From contig NW_025408669.1 of the NCBI RefSeq assembly GCF_020360975.1, forward strand, positions 3,224,001 to 3,288,000: 64,000 bases of DNA, read 5' to 3'. The position numbers and the translations under genes are program-made. The notes beneath the pieces are model-generated. The model searched no databases. It was not told the origin of the DNA and worked only from the letters and a program-made list of their open reading frames with translations. Shown here in pieces: positions 22,201 to 33,949 of the stretch. How positions within the stretch are numbered: position 1 is the first letter of the stretch; each line of letters opens with the position of its first letter. Source of the DNA: Hirsutella rhossiliensis (Eukaryota; Ascomycota; Sordariomycetes; Hypocreales; Ophiocordycipitaceae).

Positions 22201-22700
22201 TTCCCTTATTATCTCTTACCGCCCTCTCTTTTTAATATTCTACTATAAATACTACCGCGCTAACGATCTTTGCCCCTTAGATTTATTCTACCCTCCTTAC
22301 TACTTTTAATCCTTATAGGCCTATCTAGATCTTAGCTTTACTATACTAAATCTAACCCTTAATTATATTATATATTACTTAGTTCCTCTTTATTTATAGC
22401 CTTCCTAGGAATATATTATAGCTTAGCCTAAGGACTATATATATAAAGGTTTACTTTATATAGCTATTAATATTTATCTTAAATACTATAATTCCTTTTA
22501 TTTATAAGGCTAAAGTATCTTTTAAGAATAGCCTTAGTTATCTTCTCCTTTTATTAGTAAGAGGTATCTATAACTTCTTTACTACCTTCTTACTTACTAT
22601 AGTATAGTAATTATAGCTAGTATCTATAAGCGCGTTAAGTCCCTTCTTCCTATTAATACTTACCCTTAGCGTTACTAGGCTTAGTATAAGATAGTCCCTT
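19300..22700 (-). pseudogene. gypsy-1 pol (protease, RT, RNase H, integrase), RIP-dead
   Basis: Read on the minus strand with Gln restored at RIP stops, the reverse transcriptase catalytic box appears at about 21506-21540 as FVIVYIDNI, where the second Asp of the D-D pair has become Asn (GAC or GAT to AAC or AAT). The integrase core is visible at about 19500-19760, including the YHPQTDGQTER-type block at about 19620-19660, now partly mutated. Position order (RT to the right of integrase on plus coordinates, coding strand minus) is that of Ty3/gypsy. Stop codons occur every few dozen codons. Confidence 0.8.
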
Positions 22701-23244
22701 ATTAACTTTTAAGCTTCTTACTATTTCTCTTTTACCCTTAGCGCCTAACTTTATACTAAGGTTCCCCTTTTTCTAAGTTATTATTATCCTTAGTATCCCT
22801 CTCTTTCTTTATTATACCTACCTTTTAGATTTCCTATCTCTTCTTCTTATAATAAAGCGCGATATATCCTCTAACTCTATAGTTAAAGTATATTTAGTTC
22901 TCCGGCTAGCTTTACCCCTCCTTTTATTTATCTAAGGCGTTAATACTAGTTATTAAGGTATCCTTATCTTTATCCTTCCTTTCTTAAAGGTATATATCCG
23001 CTAGTCTCCTTTAGTTTAAGGGGGGTTATCTTATTTACTAGACCCTCTTTAGCTTAGCCTCTATTTATACTACCTAATTAATATAGGCAGCGAAGCTTAA
23101 TATAGGGAGGTCGACTATAGCTAACGCCTCGCGGAGCTAGATTACTAGGGCCCCCTTTAAGAAGACGATCTAAACGTCGTATAGCTAAGACCCGCCTCTA
23201 GCCTTAAAGAGTCTCTACTTAAACTTTAGGAGGAACGCTATAAA

Positions 23245-23694
23245 TATAACGACCGGTGTTATTCCTAAGGGATAAACCTATCGAGGGGTTTATATTAGTA
23301 GATATAATAGGGCGTAGTCTAAGTAATAATAAGTATATTACGTTAGTAATAAGTCGGAGGTCGTAGACCGTAGACTATAACTAAGTAATTAGAATTAGAG
23401 ATAAAATCGTAATAAAGATCTATATTAAAAGCTATCGAGCTATCTATCTAAAGGAGTAAAAGTAGGTAGCTATATATACCTATAGAGACTATCCTTAGAT
23501 TATAGGCCTAGCTATAATCCCTAACGTTAGATCGTATAGAGTATAGTAATCTCGTTAATCTTAGATTACTTAGATCTCTACGATCCCCTCGATCCTATAT
23601 CTATTAGATAGTCGTGCTAACTATTTATCCGCTAGACCGTATTACGTACTTAACGCGGTCGACCGTTAGCGGCCTAGTAGCCGTAGTTATAATA
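23245..23694 (-). repeat. gypsy-2 3' LTR (450 bp)
   Basis: Partner of 29976-30425. Internal landmarks include CGAGGGGTTTATATTAG and TCGGAGGTCGTAGACCG, shared by both copies. Confidence 0.92.
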
Positions 23695-24199
23695 CGATAT
23701 CTCTCCTCCTTTTAGTCTTATCCGTAAGACCTACTATAGCTGCCTTAGCCGCTATATATAAATATACCCTTATCGCGTCGTGCGTAAGTATATCGTCCCT
23801 TATCTCTTTATCCTTTTAAGATATACTACTAATAGTATATTTAGTTATATACTAAAAAATCGTTCTCGAAAAGCCTCTAAGCGCGCTACTCTTACCGAAT
23901 ATATCGACTTAAGTAGAGATCCTACCGATATACTATATACTCGATGCTTTAAGGTAAAGAAGATAAATTATTCAATAGCCGAAAATTCTTCGCGCTATAA
24001 TAATTATATCGCTAGTAGTCGTCCTTATTATAATAGTGTTTTAGTAGCCTCTTCTTATAGGTATCTTCTAATTCTTTCTACGCGTAGTAGCTAATGTATT
24101 TCTTTTAGTAACTAAATTATTAGCGGAGTAGTATAGGCTATATTCTAAAAAGGAGGAAGCTAAGGAAGCTTTATTAGAGCTTTAGGTATAGCTTACGAA

Positions 24200-27100
24200 T
24201 CTTTAGTCGTAAATATCTATCGCTGTTAATCGTTTAGCTCGTATCTAGAAGATTCGGAATCGTGCGAAGGAAAAGAGTTCTAAGTTATTTCGTCGTAGTA
24301 TCTAAGAAGTAGATACCGAGGATAGCGTTTTGCCTACGCTTAATACGTATAAGCATTAAGTAGTAAATAACTTATAATCGTTAAGCGTTCCTAACGAGGT
24401 AAATTAGTCCTCGTTTAATATTAGTAAGGAGTTTATAGATCTTAGTCCTTTAATCCCTCCTAAACCTTTTAGTAGAATTATCGAAGTAAAGAGCTATAGT
24501 AGGTTAAGTACTTAAGTAGTTCCTAGGTATTTTCCTTTAGTCTATATCCCTTCTACTTAATAAGGTATTCTTATTACTAACCTTATTTTCTTATATTTAG
24601 TATTTATTCTACTTTATATTCTTAATCGTCGTTAACTTCGATTTTTTCCTATAGTTTAGCGTTTTATAGCGCTAGTTTTAATAATAAGATATAAAATATT
24701 AGGTATATCTATATTATTATTAATAGCGAAAGTTTATAGTTAACTTTTAAAATAGTTTCCTTAACCTTAAATAGTCTAAGTTTCTTAAAATCTAATTTAT
24801 TACTTAGTCGTTTTATTTTAATATTTCGTTATACGAGGTAGACTATATCTCCCTCTTAAAAGATTAGTCCCTATAATCTTTTCCGATTATAATAAGTAGA
24901 TATTCGTTCTCTAATAAATTAAAGTTCTTATTATATTTTTTTATATAATTTTCGTTGCTAATCTACTTATAGTATCGCTCGTTTTACTTATAGTCCTTAT
25001 TAAGTAACCTTAAATACTTCTAGGTTATATCCGTAATTAGCGTATACTAGTAAGAGCTTAGTTATTTCTATAACTAAGCTATTATAAGCTAGTTACGCTA
25101 TTAATAGCTATTTAACTTAATCGTTTTATTTATAGCTAATATAGTATCGTAAATATTATTTAAGCGTTTAGTTAAGTCGTTTTATTTATCTATCTATTTA
25201 TAGGTAATAAGCTATACTAAGCTTATATTTCGTCCCTAATTATACTATAAGAGCTTACTAAAACTTAGCTATAAATATACTTCCTTTATTAAAGATAATC
25301 TCGTTTAGTAGTCTATAATTACTAATAATAGTTCGTAGGAATATATATACTAGCTCTTCTATATTACTTACTTCTTTATATAGTAAAAAGTATCTATACT
25401 TCGTTAGCTTATCGGTAATAATAAATATACTATTATACTTAATATTAGTTATAGGTTCTTTCGACGGTAGTAGCTTTATAATATAGTCGAAAGCTATAAA
25501 AAGTATCTATACTTCGTTAGTTTATCGGTAATAACGAATATACTATTATACTTAATATTAGTTATAGGTTCTTTCGACGGTAGTAGCTTTATAATATAGT
25601 CGAAAGCTATAAAAAGTATCTATACTTCGTTAGTTTATTAGTAATAACGAATATACTATTATACTTAATATTAGTTATAGGTTCTTTCGACGGTAGTAGC
25701 TTTATAATATAGTTAAAAGCTTCGTTAGCTTTATTGTTTTATATAAATCCTTTTTCCTTCTTCGTTAAGTTATATAGTAGTGCTATAATCTTTCCGAAAT
25801 CTTTAATAAATCGTTAGTAGTAATTTATAAATCCTAGGAAACTTTATACGTCCTTAACGTTCTTTAGCGTTAGCTATTCTTTAACTAAGTTAATTTTATC
25901 TTATTATATCTATATCTCTCTTAGTAAGATCGTATATCTAAGGAAGTCTACTTCCTATATATAGAACTTACTTTTCTTTAGTTTAACTAGTAACTTCGTA
26001 TTTTAAAGTACGCGGAGTACCTTATAGACGTGTTCCTTATATTCTTCTAGAGTATCCGAGAAGATTAGGATATTATCTAGGTATACTACTATAAAGATAT
26101 CTAAGTATTCGCGTAGGATATTATTAATTATTTATTAGAAGGTAGCTAGTATATTTATAAGTCTAAATAGTATTACTAGATATTCGAATAGTCCGAATTT
26201 CGTTTTAAAGGCTATTATCTATTCGTGTCTCTTTTTTATATATATTAAGTTATAGGCGCCTTTAAAATCGAGGGCTATAAACTAATTTTTTACCGTATAG
26301 TCGATCTTATAGTTCTAATATAAGTAGTAATAGTATTTAGTCCTTTATTATAATATCGTTTAAGTATCTATAGTCGATAACTAGTTATAGCTTACCGTTT
26401 TTCTTTAAAATAAATATAACTAAATAGCCTACTTCGGATATTAATATTTATATATATCCCTTTTATAGATTCTTATCGAGGTAGTCGCGTAGCGTTTATA
26501 GTTGCTTTTCGTTTAGGTTATAGATTTTATAGAACGTTAGCGTTATTCTATCCTTAAGATAAATTTCGTAGTCCTATTAGCTATATTCGGGTAACCCTAT
26601 CTTAAGTTCTTCCTTAAAGAGTTTATTATATTTCCGGTATTCCTAGGGGATATTCTTTATTCTATCTTATAGGCTTTATTCTTTCTTTTAAGAGCTAGTT
26701 TCTCTTAACTCGAGCTCTTTATTAATTTATTTAAGGTCTTTCCTTAAAGTAGTAATAACTCTTTAGATCTTTATATTATATCCTTTATTCTATTTATATT
26801 AGATGCTAGGTTATATAGCTATATTAGTTAGTACGTAGGTCTTATTAGTCGATTTTATTATATCCGCTAGTTCGGTTACTATTTTCGTTTATATCGCTAA
26901 AGCCTATAATAATTTACTTAAACGGTTATCCCTTTTATCTTATTTAGTAGCTAAATTATCGTAAAATTTTACTTTCTCCTAAATCTACTAGTCCTAGAAA
27001 CTTACGTCTTCGTTCTAATATAGCTAGCTAGTTTTCTAGTTAATTAGTAGGTTGCTCTCCTATAGCTATAGAAGCCCTAATATAAGGTCGTATTCTTTAA

Positions 27101-29900
27101 TATTTATAATATCGAAGTTAACTTATTTATTATAGCCCTAGATATTAATATTAAGGTAATTAATCTCTATATTAATAATTCCGTTATTATAGTTAAAGGC
27201 CTCTCCTTCGATATTTATAAGTTTATATAGATCTTTCTTATATCTCTATATAAGTCGGTAACGATTAACGACTCTAGGTAAAACGTAATTACTTATTACG
27301 CTATAATCTAAAAGTATATATACGTAATATCCCGCGATTTAGATATCTAATACTATTTAGTCACTATAGCTTACCGTTACTATATATAGGGTCCTTAGAT
27401 CTTATTATATCGTGCTAGTCTATAGCCCTTTTATAGATAGCGTACCTCGTTTTTTACCTAGTCCTTATTCGTTTTATTTAGGTATTCTTCTTTAATTTAT
27501 TATTAATATCGTTTCTTTATATTTTCGTTGCGTAGTATTATATCGGGGCTTAAGAGACTAATTTCTTATAGCTAATCGAGGATTTCTTATTTCTTAATAC
27601 TATATCGTTTATATTATATTACTTCGTAGTTAATTACGTACTATACTTTATAATTTTATTTATTTTTATACTAAAGGTTAAGTTTTTATTCGGCGTCTTT
27701 CTATTTTTTATATAGTATTTCTATATCGATTTTTCCTTAGCCGAATATAGCTTATAGCCTTTATACGTATTACTAATAATATTTTAGTATATTATTATAT
27801 CGTTTATACTATACTTATACTTTTTTATATTTATAAATTCTATAGTTTAGGTATATATATTCGTTATAATCTTCTTTATTATATTTAACTTATTATATAA
27901 GTCTTTAAAAGATTAAGGGTTTAGATATCTTAGAGCGAGTAGCGTTATACTATTCTTTTATTTTAGCGTATTTATAGATTTTATATATCTTTAAAAGATA
28001 TCTCGTTAATAAACCGTAATTATCGCGGTATTTAAGTAGCGTACTATAATTAGGTTCTAATAATATAACTTAGTCGTTTAAGTAGCGTTAATCGATTTTC
28101 TAGTAGTCTAGTTCTATACTTAAGTAGGGTTTCGAAAGTACTTATCCCTTAAACCTAACTAAGAAAGCATCGTATTATACTTTTATCTAGAAGTATATTA
28201 TATAATCTAGGTAGACGTATAATATCTATAAAATATACTTATAGTACTTATAAGTAAGTAGTATTTATAGATCGTCTCTAAATTCTCCTTATAGTTACTA
28301 TTCTCGTTATAGAGCTATAAAGGTATTAACTATAGCGATAGCTATAGCGTAGTCTCCTCTACGTAGTGCCGGTTAATATTAAATTAGTATAGCTTATTAG
28401 TTTTCTATAAGAATTTAAGGCGTTTATTAGGTTTTAATTTTAAGCATTTCTTTAAATTCTTCGAAGTATAAAGCGTATTCTTTAATCGTAGTATTCTCCC
28501 TTAATAGCGAGGGTAGTAGTATAAGTTTATTCTTATCTTTTATTTCTCTAGGTATTTCTTATTCTTTAGAGCTTATATCGTCGATACTTCGTTATTCCTC
28601 CTTAAGTTATTATCTAAGTTTCGTAAGTATAAAGGTTATATCTATATCTTCTTTATTATATTATTTATAGACTACCCGTTATTATTATCGATTTTTATTT
28701 TATATATCTTCTTAGAATCGTTTACCGTTCTTCTTAATCTAGTCTTAGGAGACTCCTTTAAGATAGGGGTATTCCGGTTCTACGAATTTAACTTATTTCT
28801 ATATTTTAGGATCCCTTTATTATATTATTATAAGGGTTTTCTTTAGTAGCTTTAGGAACTATCCGGTATTATTCTTATCGCTTAAGTATACCGTATATTT
28901 ATCGTTATAGTATATAGTCTAACTAAGGAGTTTATACTTTAGTTCCTATCTATTAATAGCGTTTAGGTATTTCTTACCTTTTAGGGCTAGTACCTAGTAG
29001 GTTTTCTTCTCCTTACGAGGTTATCTATATTCTTTAAAGTAATATCTAAGTTTCCTATAGTTAAAATACTTTCCTTTACTTTTCTATATTATATCTAGAT
29101 CTATCCTACTTAAGTTAGTTATATAGGTATAGGTAATAGGAGTTTCGCGCTTCTTTTTATAGTTAGCGCGTTAGTTAAAGTTATTCTTATAAGAAGGGTT
29201 CTAGTTTCCTCTTTCTTATTTCTTTTCTTAGCGTCGCGCGTACTATCTATCGTCGATTCGTACTACTATAGCAATATAGTCCGAGAGGTTATTAAGTCGA
29301 TTTTCCTTATAGAGCTCGTCCTTAACTTCTTCTTTAAGCCTATCGTAGAATTATAATATAAGAGGTTCGTCGTCTTAATTAAGCTTTAAGGTAACTTAAC
29401 GGAACTTCGTAGTATAATTTAATACTAAGATCCTTTATTAAAGTTCTTAAAGTTTCTATTTAGCTTCTTATTCCTCGTTAGTTATTTTAAATACCTTTAT
29501 AATAGCTTCTTTAAATCCTTAGAAACTAGTAAAGACTTCGTCTATCTCGTTATCTTATCGCGCTAGTTAGTTATCGAGAAAGTCCCTTATAATAGGTCTA
29601 AACTAAGCGAGTGCTATTCTAGATAAATAATTTCCTACGTAGAGTACCTTTTTAACTAGGTCTAAAAGTTTAGTAAGGTAAAACTAGTAGTAGGCCTTAA
29701 GTTAGGTAAGAAAGTCTCGAAGCGTGCTATAAGTACTATTAAATAGTCCTAGCTATTTTAGTTTAACTACTTCTCTAACGTCCTTAACTTATCCGTTGCC
29801 TCCTCTGTTCCTAAGTAACTATACCTTATATCGAAGGGTAATAATCTCGCGTATTATATCCTAAGGCGATATAGTAGCTCTAGAGTTAGTTAATCTAGCT
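24200..29900 (-). pseudogene. gypsy-2 gag-pol, RIP-dead
   Basis: On the minus strand the reverse transcriptase box reads [11 protein letters not shown] at about 26060-26100, with D-D changed to D-N. The integrase block equivalent to AYHPQTDGQTER is at about 25170-25220 (AYYLQIDRQIKR as it stands). Gag lies to the right, roughly 28400-29950. Stops of the TAA/TAG type are frequent. A 113-bp tandem triplication lies within the integrase part and is listed separately. Confidence 0.8.
25385..25722. repeat. 113-bp tandem triplication within the gypsy-2 integrase
   Basis: The unit beginning AAAAAGTATCTATACTTCG repeats with a period of exactly 113 bp (phase points at 25390, 25503, 25616), about three copies. 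Units are nearly identical and differ mainly at RIP-type positions (GGTAATAATAAA versus GGTAATAACGAA). 113 is not a multiple of three, so it breaks the integrase frame. On the minus strand the unit covers the region around the first catalytic Asp (FVITDKLTKY). Confidence 0.9.
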
Positions 29901-29975
29901 TACTATATAGGTATATTAATAGTTACGATATTACTTAGAGTAACGTAGTATTATACTAAATAAGAGCTTTTAACG

Positions 29976-30425
29976 TATAACGACTAGTATTATTCCTAAA
30001 GGATAAACCTATCGAGGGGTTTATATTAGTAGATATAATAGGGCGTAGTCTAAGCAATAATAAGTATATTACGTTAGTAATAAGTCGGAGGTCGTAGACC
30101 GTAGACTATAACTAAGTAATTAAAATTAAAGATAGAATCGTAATAAAGATCTATATTAAAAGCTATCGAGCTATCTATCTAAAGGAATAAAAGTAGGTGG
30201 CTATATATACCCGTAGAGACTGTCCTTAGATTATAGGCCTAGCTATAATCCCTAACGTTAGATCGTATAGAGCGTAGTAATCTCGTTAATCCTAGATTAC
30301 TTAGATCTCTACGATCCCCTTAATCCTATATTTATTAGATAGTTATACTAACTATTTATCCGTTAGACCGTGTTACGTACTTAACGCGGTCGACCGTTAG
30401 CGGCTTAGTAGCCGTGGTCGTAATA
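29976..30425 (-). repeat. gypsy-2 5' LTR (450 bp)
   Basis: Same length and landmarks as the left LTR; ends GCCGTGGTCGTAATA, followed by ATAAA. Confidence 0.92.
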
Positions 30426-31147
30426 ATAAACGTTTAACTTTTCCCTTATTTTATTATTTAAATCGCCGCCGCCGCGTATAACTAAATATCTACGTTAAGG
30501 TAGATCGAGTTAAGGTACTTTAGGAATTCCTTTTAATTATAGCCCCTCTCCGCCCTTATTCTATAGTATATAGCGACTATTTATTATAGCCTAGCGTTTA
30601 AGTAGTTATAGATAAGGTAGAAGATTTCCCTTAAGCTTAAGAAGAATTCTTTATCGATCTTATACTTCTCTTATATATATTATACTTATAGGGTATAGTG
30701 CCGTTATTATCTATTAAATTTTCCTAGGCTTAGGAGAGGCTTCTTATAGCTATTCTTCTTTACTACCTCCCCTTTAGTTATAAGCGTTACTGCCCCCCTA
30801 TCGCCCTTAAAGGCAGTATTAAACCACCTACTCCGCCCTTAGCCCCCTCTTATATACCTATCTATATTAGTTTATCTATCCTTTAGTATATCCTCTTAAT
30901 TTAGCTAATTAGTTCTTATATCTATAGTTAGCTCTATATTACTTAATACCTTATCTCTACCTCTCCTACCTATAGCGAGAGTATCGCTTACTTTATTATT
31001 AGCCGGGCGTCTAGCCCTCCTATTACTACTCCCTACCGTTCTTAGGCCTATTCTCCCTCCTCTAGGTCGTCGGGATATCTATATTATATCTTTTTAGTCC
31101 GATCTTTCTCTAGGCTTTATAGCCTTATCTAAAAGGAGCTTTAGATA

Positions 31148-31404
31148 TATTAAGGGCCGGCGTATACTTAGTATAGTAGTACGGGGCTAAATAATTATTT
31201 ATTTAAAGCTAAGGAGAAAGGAGGAAAACTCTATCTTAGTCGCGACGGTTATCTATCTTCCTTAGTCCCTAGCTCGACCTATATTTAGGTGCTATTCGGC
31301 TTAAGTTTAGGTCGAGCTCTACCTATATATAGGTCTATATTAGCCCGACTTTAGTACGGTCGCTATAGTATAGCCTTAGCTTTCTATAGGCATAGCCTAT
31401 AATA
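31148..31404 (-). repeat. gypsy-1 5' LTR (257 bp)
   Basis: Uninterrupted partner of the left LTR; it retains more CG (GGGCCGGCG, TCGCGACGG), so it was somewhat less mutated. It is followed by the CTATA duplication. Confidence 0.9.
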
Positions 31405-31409
31405 CTATA

Positions 31410-33900
31410 ATATATTTAAAAAGCGGTCTTTTATTTATTTCCTTCTTAAATTTAAATATATTAATATATACTCTATATATTAATCTTAGAAAAATACTTA
31501 GCTCTTTAATAGCAGTTAATAATCTCTAAAATAAAAGGTAAAAGGTACTAATTCTTTTATATAACTTAGTTAAGTCCTTAGTAGTTTATATATAGCTATA
31601 AGGTACTATCCTTTTTTAAAATAAAAAGGATAAGCGCCCTAGCTAAGCTCTTTAACTCTTAGGTTATTTTCTTTTTTATTACGTTTTAGATCTAGTTATA
31701 TAATACTTAGAGTTCTTTTTATAATAAAAGGTAAATTAGTCTATAAAGAGGTTCTATACTAAAGATTAAATTAATTAAGTAATCTATTCCCTTTCTAGCT
31801 AATAGTAAGTTAGATTTATTAGCTAAGAAAGTATCTTTAAACTAATAGAGAGTTAGTAGGATTTCGGCTTATTCTTCTTATAAAATCCCTTTATCTTTAT
31901 CTTTATTTAGTAGCGGTATTAGCTTAAGATTAAGCGCTATTATATATACCCTTACTTTATTCTTATATTTCTAAAGGAATTTATAAGGGTTTTATAGGGT
32001 TTCGCTACTTAGTTAATACTTAAACTACTATTATTATTTCTATAAGATAATATAGATATATTTATCCTCTAAGGTAGTAACTAATAAAAGGATTAGTACT
32101 TAATTATTTAGCGTTAACTTATTAGTACTAATATAAAAATAAGTAATTATCTTTTTAATACCTTTTATATCTATTATTTAAAGTAGTACTAACTATACTT
32201 TATACTCCCTTACCTTATTATTATTAAGCCTTAATAACTTAGGGTATAATAGCGCTACTTATAGTAATCCTTACTATAAGGTAAAGTATATATTTATAAG
32301 GTTAATAGTACTATAAGTATCTAAGTATATAAGGACTTTAATAGGGTTTTACCTTAATATCGTTATAGGAGTTTTAAGTAACTATCTTATAAGTATTAAG
32401 TTTACTAAGAAAGAGGCGTTTACCTTAATATCTTACCTTTTCCTTATTTTATAGTATTAAGTTTAAGAGTCTTTACTAAGGTTTCTACTTTTAAAGAATT
32501 AATATATTCTATAGATAGGTATCCTAGCTTATTATATTAGAAATATATAATTCCTAATTAAGTAAAAGATCCTCTTCCTTAATAACGTTCCTTAGTTTAG
32601 CCCTTAATAAGTATATCGCTAGCTTACTAGTTATTAGTTAAATTAGTAGTATTTCCTTAACGGTTTAGCTTAGCTTATTAGCCTCTTTAATTCCTTCTCT
32701 TATATATACTACCTTAAGGTATAATACTATTTTTATTCTTAGTTCCTTTAAAGGTAAAAGTAGTATTAATATATCGCCTCTTATTAATAGTAGTATTTTA
32801 ATATTATTAAGCGACTTATATAAGCTCTTCTTATTAGTAGGTATAAATAGGTATTAAATAAAGGTTAGTTTAGTCTTAAAGTTATAGCTTTAGTTTAGCG
32901 AAAAACGTAAGAGTATATGCTTTTTTTAATAAGCGTTTAAAATACCTTTTTAAAGAGTTAAGGTATAAGCTAAACTCTAAGAGGGACTAGCCTTCTTATT
33001 AGTAAGCCTCCTTTAATTACGTCGCTAATAGTATCTCCTTATTTATAGTATCCTTAATTAAGATAAGTATTTATTCTTTAAAGTATACTTAATTTATACT
33101 ATATTTAGTCTAGTTAATTAGCGTTTATTCTTTAAGGTATTAGCGCTATCTCGCTTTATAGTCGCTATATATATAATCTATTATATAAAGGATCTTTATT
33201 TTATTATAATAAAAACGTTTAAGCGCTGCTTTAAAAGCGTCCTTTAAATCATAAGTCTAGTCTAGATATTTCCGTATATTAATAAGTTAAGATAATTAAG
33301 CGATATTTTTAATCTTAACCTTACTAGCGTAACTACCGTCCGATTTAAGGGAGTAGGACTATCGACGCTTCCTTAAATAGATAGTAATAGTACTAGCGCG
33401 TTTAGTAATTTCCTCTTTTAATTATATAACGCGATCTTATAAGCGTTTCGTTTTCTCTAGCTCCTTAACCTATACTTATAAAGCTATAAGCTTTTCCTTA
33501 TAAGACGGTTATCTTACGCTTATAAGTAGCGATATCTTCGATATAGTTATAACGCTATCTATAGTAAGGGTTTATTCTAAGGATATATCTTCTTATTCTT
33601 TATCTCTTAAGTAGATACTTAATATATATAATAAAGAGGCCTTAACTAGTTAACTACTATATTACGCTATAGGAGCGTTATATAGTTTTCTTTAAGTAGC
33701 TATCTTTACTAAGTAATTAAAAAGGGAAGCTTTAGAAATTATAAGGGAATATATATTATAGTATAATTAGTTAGGTAATAGAAATAGCTAGAGGTACTAC
33801 GCTATATATATTATATTCTCCTTATTATAAGACTAAAGCTTATAAAAAGAGGGATTTCTCTTCTTTTATTAAAATAATAAGTAGTCTATAATATATAAGT
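31410..33900. other. Unclassified RIPed transposon remnant
   Basis: Sequence right of gypsy-1, and therefore the same unit as 9690-10592, interrupted by gypsy-1 and copia-A. It is fully RIP-altered. The minus strand at 33200-33880 reads as charged, possibly gag-like text, but no motif could be fixed. No LTR pair or TIR was found. Confidence 0.45.
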
Positions 33901-33949
33901 AGGGTAAGTACGATTCCCTATTAATACCCTACTAATATATTAGTACTAT

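Larger units (their letters stand above)
23245..30425 (-). mobile_element. gypsy-2: RIPed Ty3/gypsy element, 7181 bp, nested in gypsy-1
   Basis: Two 450-bp LTRs (23245-23694 and 29976-30425) start TATAACGAC and end in TAATA. The target duplication ATAAA is exact at 23240-23244 and 30426-30430. The minus-strand reverse transcriptase and integrase blocks are legible. LTR differences are dominated by C/T and G/A pairs. Insertion into gypsy-1 gag shows gypsy-2 is the younger of the two, but both were RIPed afterwards. Confidence 0.93.
22830..31147 (-). pseudogene. gypsy-1 gag with zinc knuckle, split by gypsy-2
   Basis: A CCHC knuckle is recognisable on the minus strand at about 22850-22895: the pattern C-F-N-C-G-x-R-G-H-I-A remains when TGY-to-TAY changes are allowed for. 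Upstream gag runs to 23239 and resumes at 30431 after gypsy-2. The segment 30431-31147 still carries runs of CG (GCCGCCGCCGCG near 30463). No intact frame remains. Confidence 0.6.
16783..31404 (-). mobile_element. gypsy-1: RIPed Ty3/gypsy element with two nested insertions
   Basis: Its LTRs are 257 bp each after removing a nested solo LTR. The left one spans 16783-17612 and the right one 31148-31404; both start TATTAAGGG and end TAATA, as expected if TGTTA...TAACA was RIP-mutated. Target duplications CTATA lie at 16778-16782 and 31405-31409. With gypsy-2 (23245-30425) and the solo LTR (16792-17359) removed, the element is about 6.9 kb. The minus-strand domain order is gag, reverse transcriptase, integrase, i.e. 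Ty3/gypsy. A purine-rich tract (GAGGGGGAGAGTAAGAG on minus, about 17616-17634) precedes the 3' LTR. Confidence 0.9.

Noticed and set aside
23780..24094. 104-codon plus-strand ORF inside gypsy-2
   Set aside because: It lies antisense to the 3' part of gypsy-2, has no domain, and is a chance opening in RIPed DNA.
25385..25722. Three equal repeats considered as a CRISPR array
   Set aside because: The units are contiguous with no spacers, lie within a gypsy integrase, and the organism is a fungus.
31410..33900. Possible separate copia element with its own LTRs
   Set aside because: No repeat pair, catalytic box or target duplication could be found, so it is left as an unclassified remnant.
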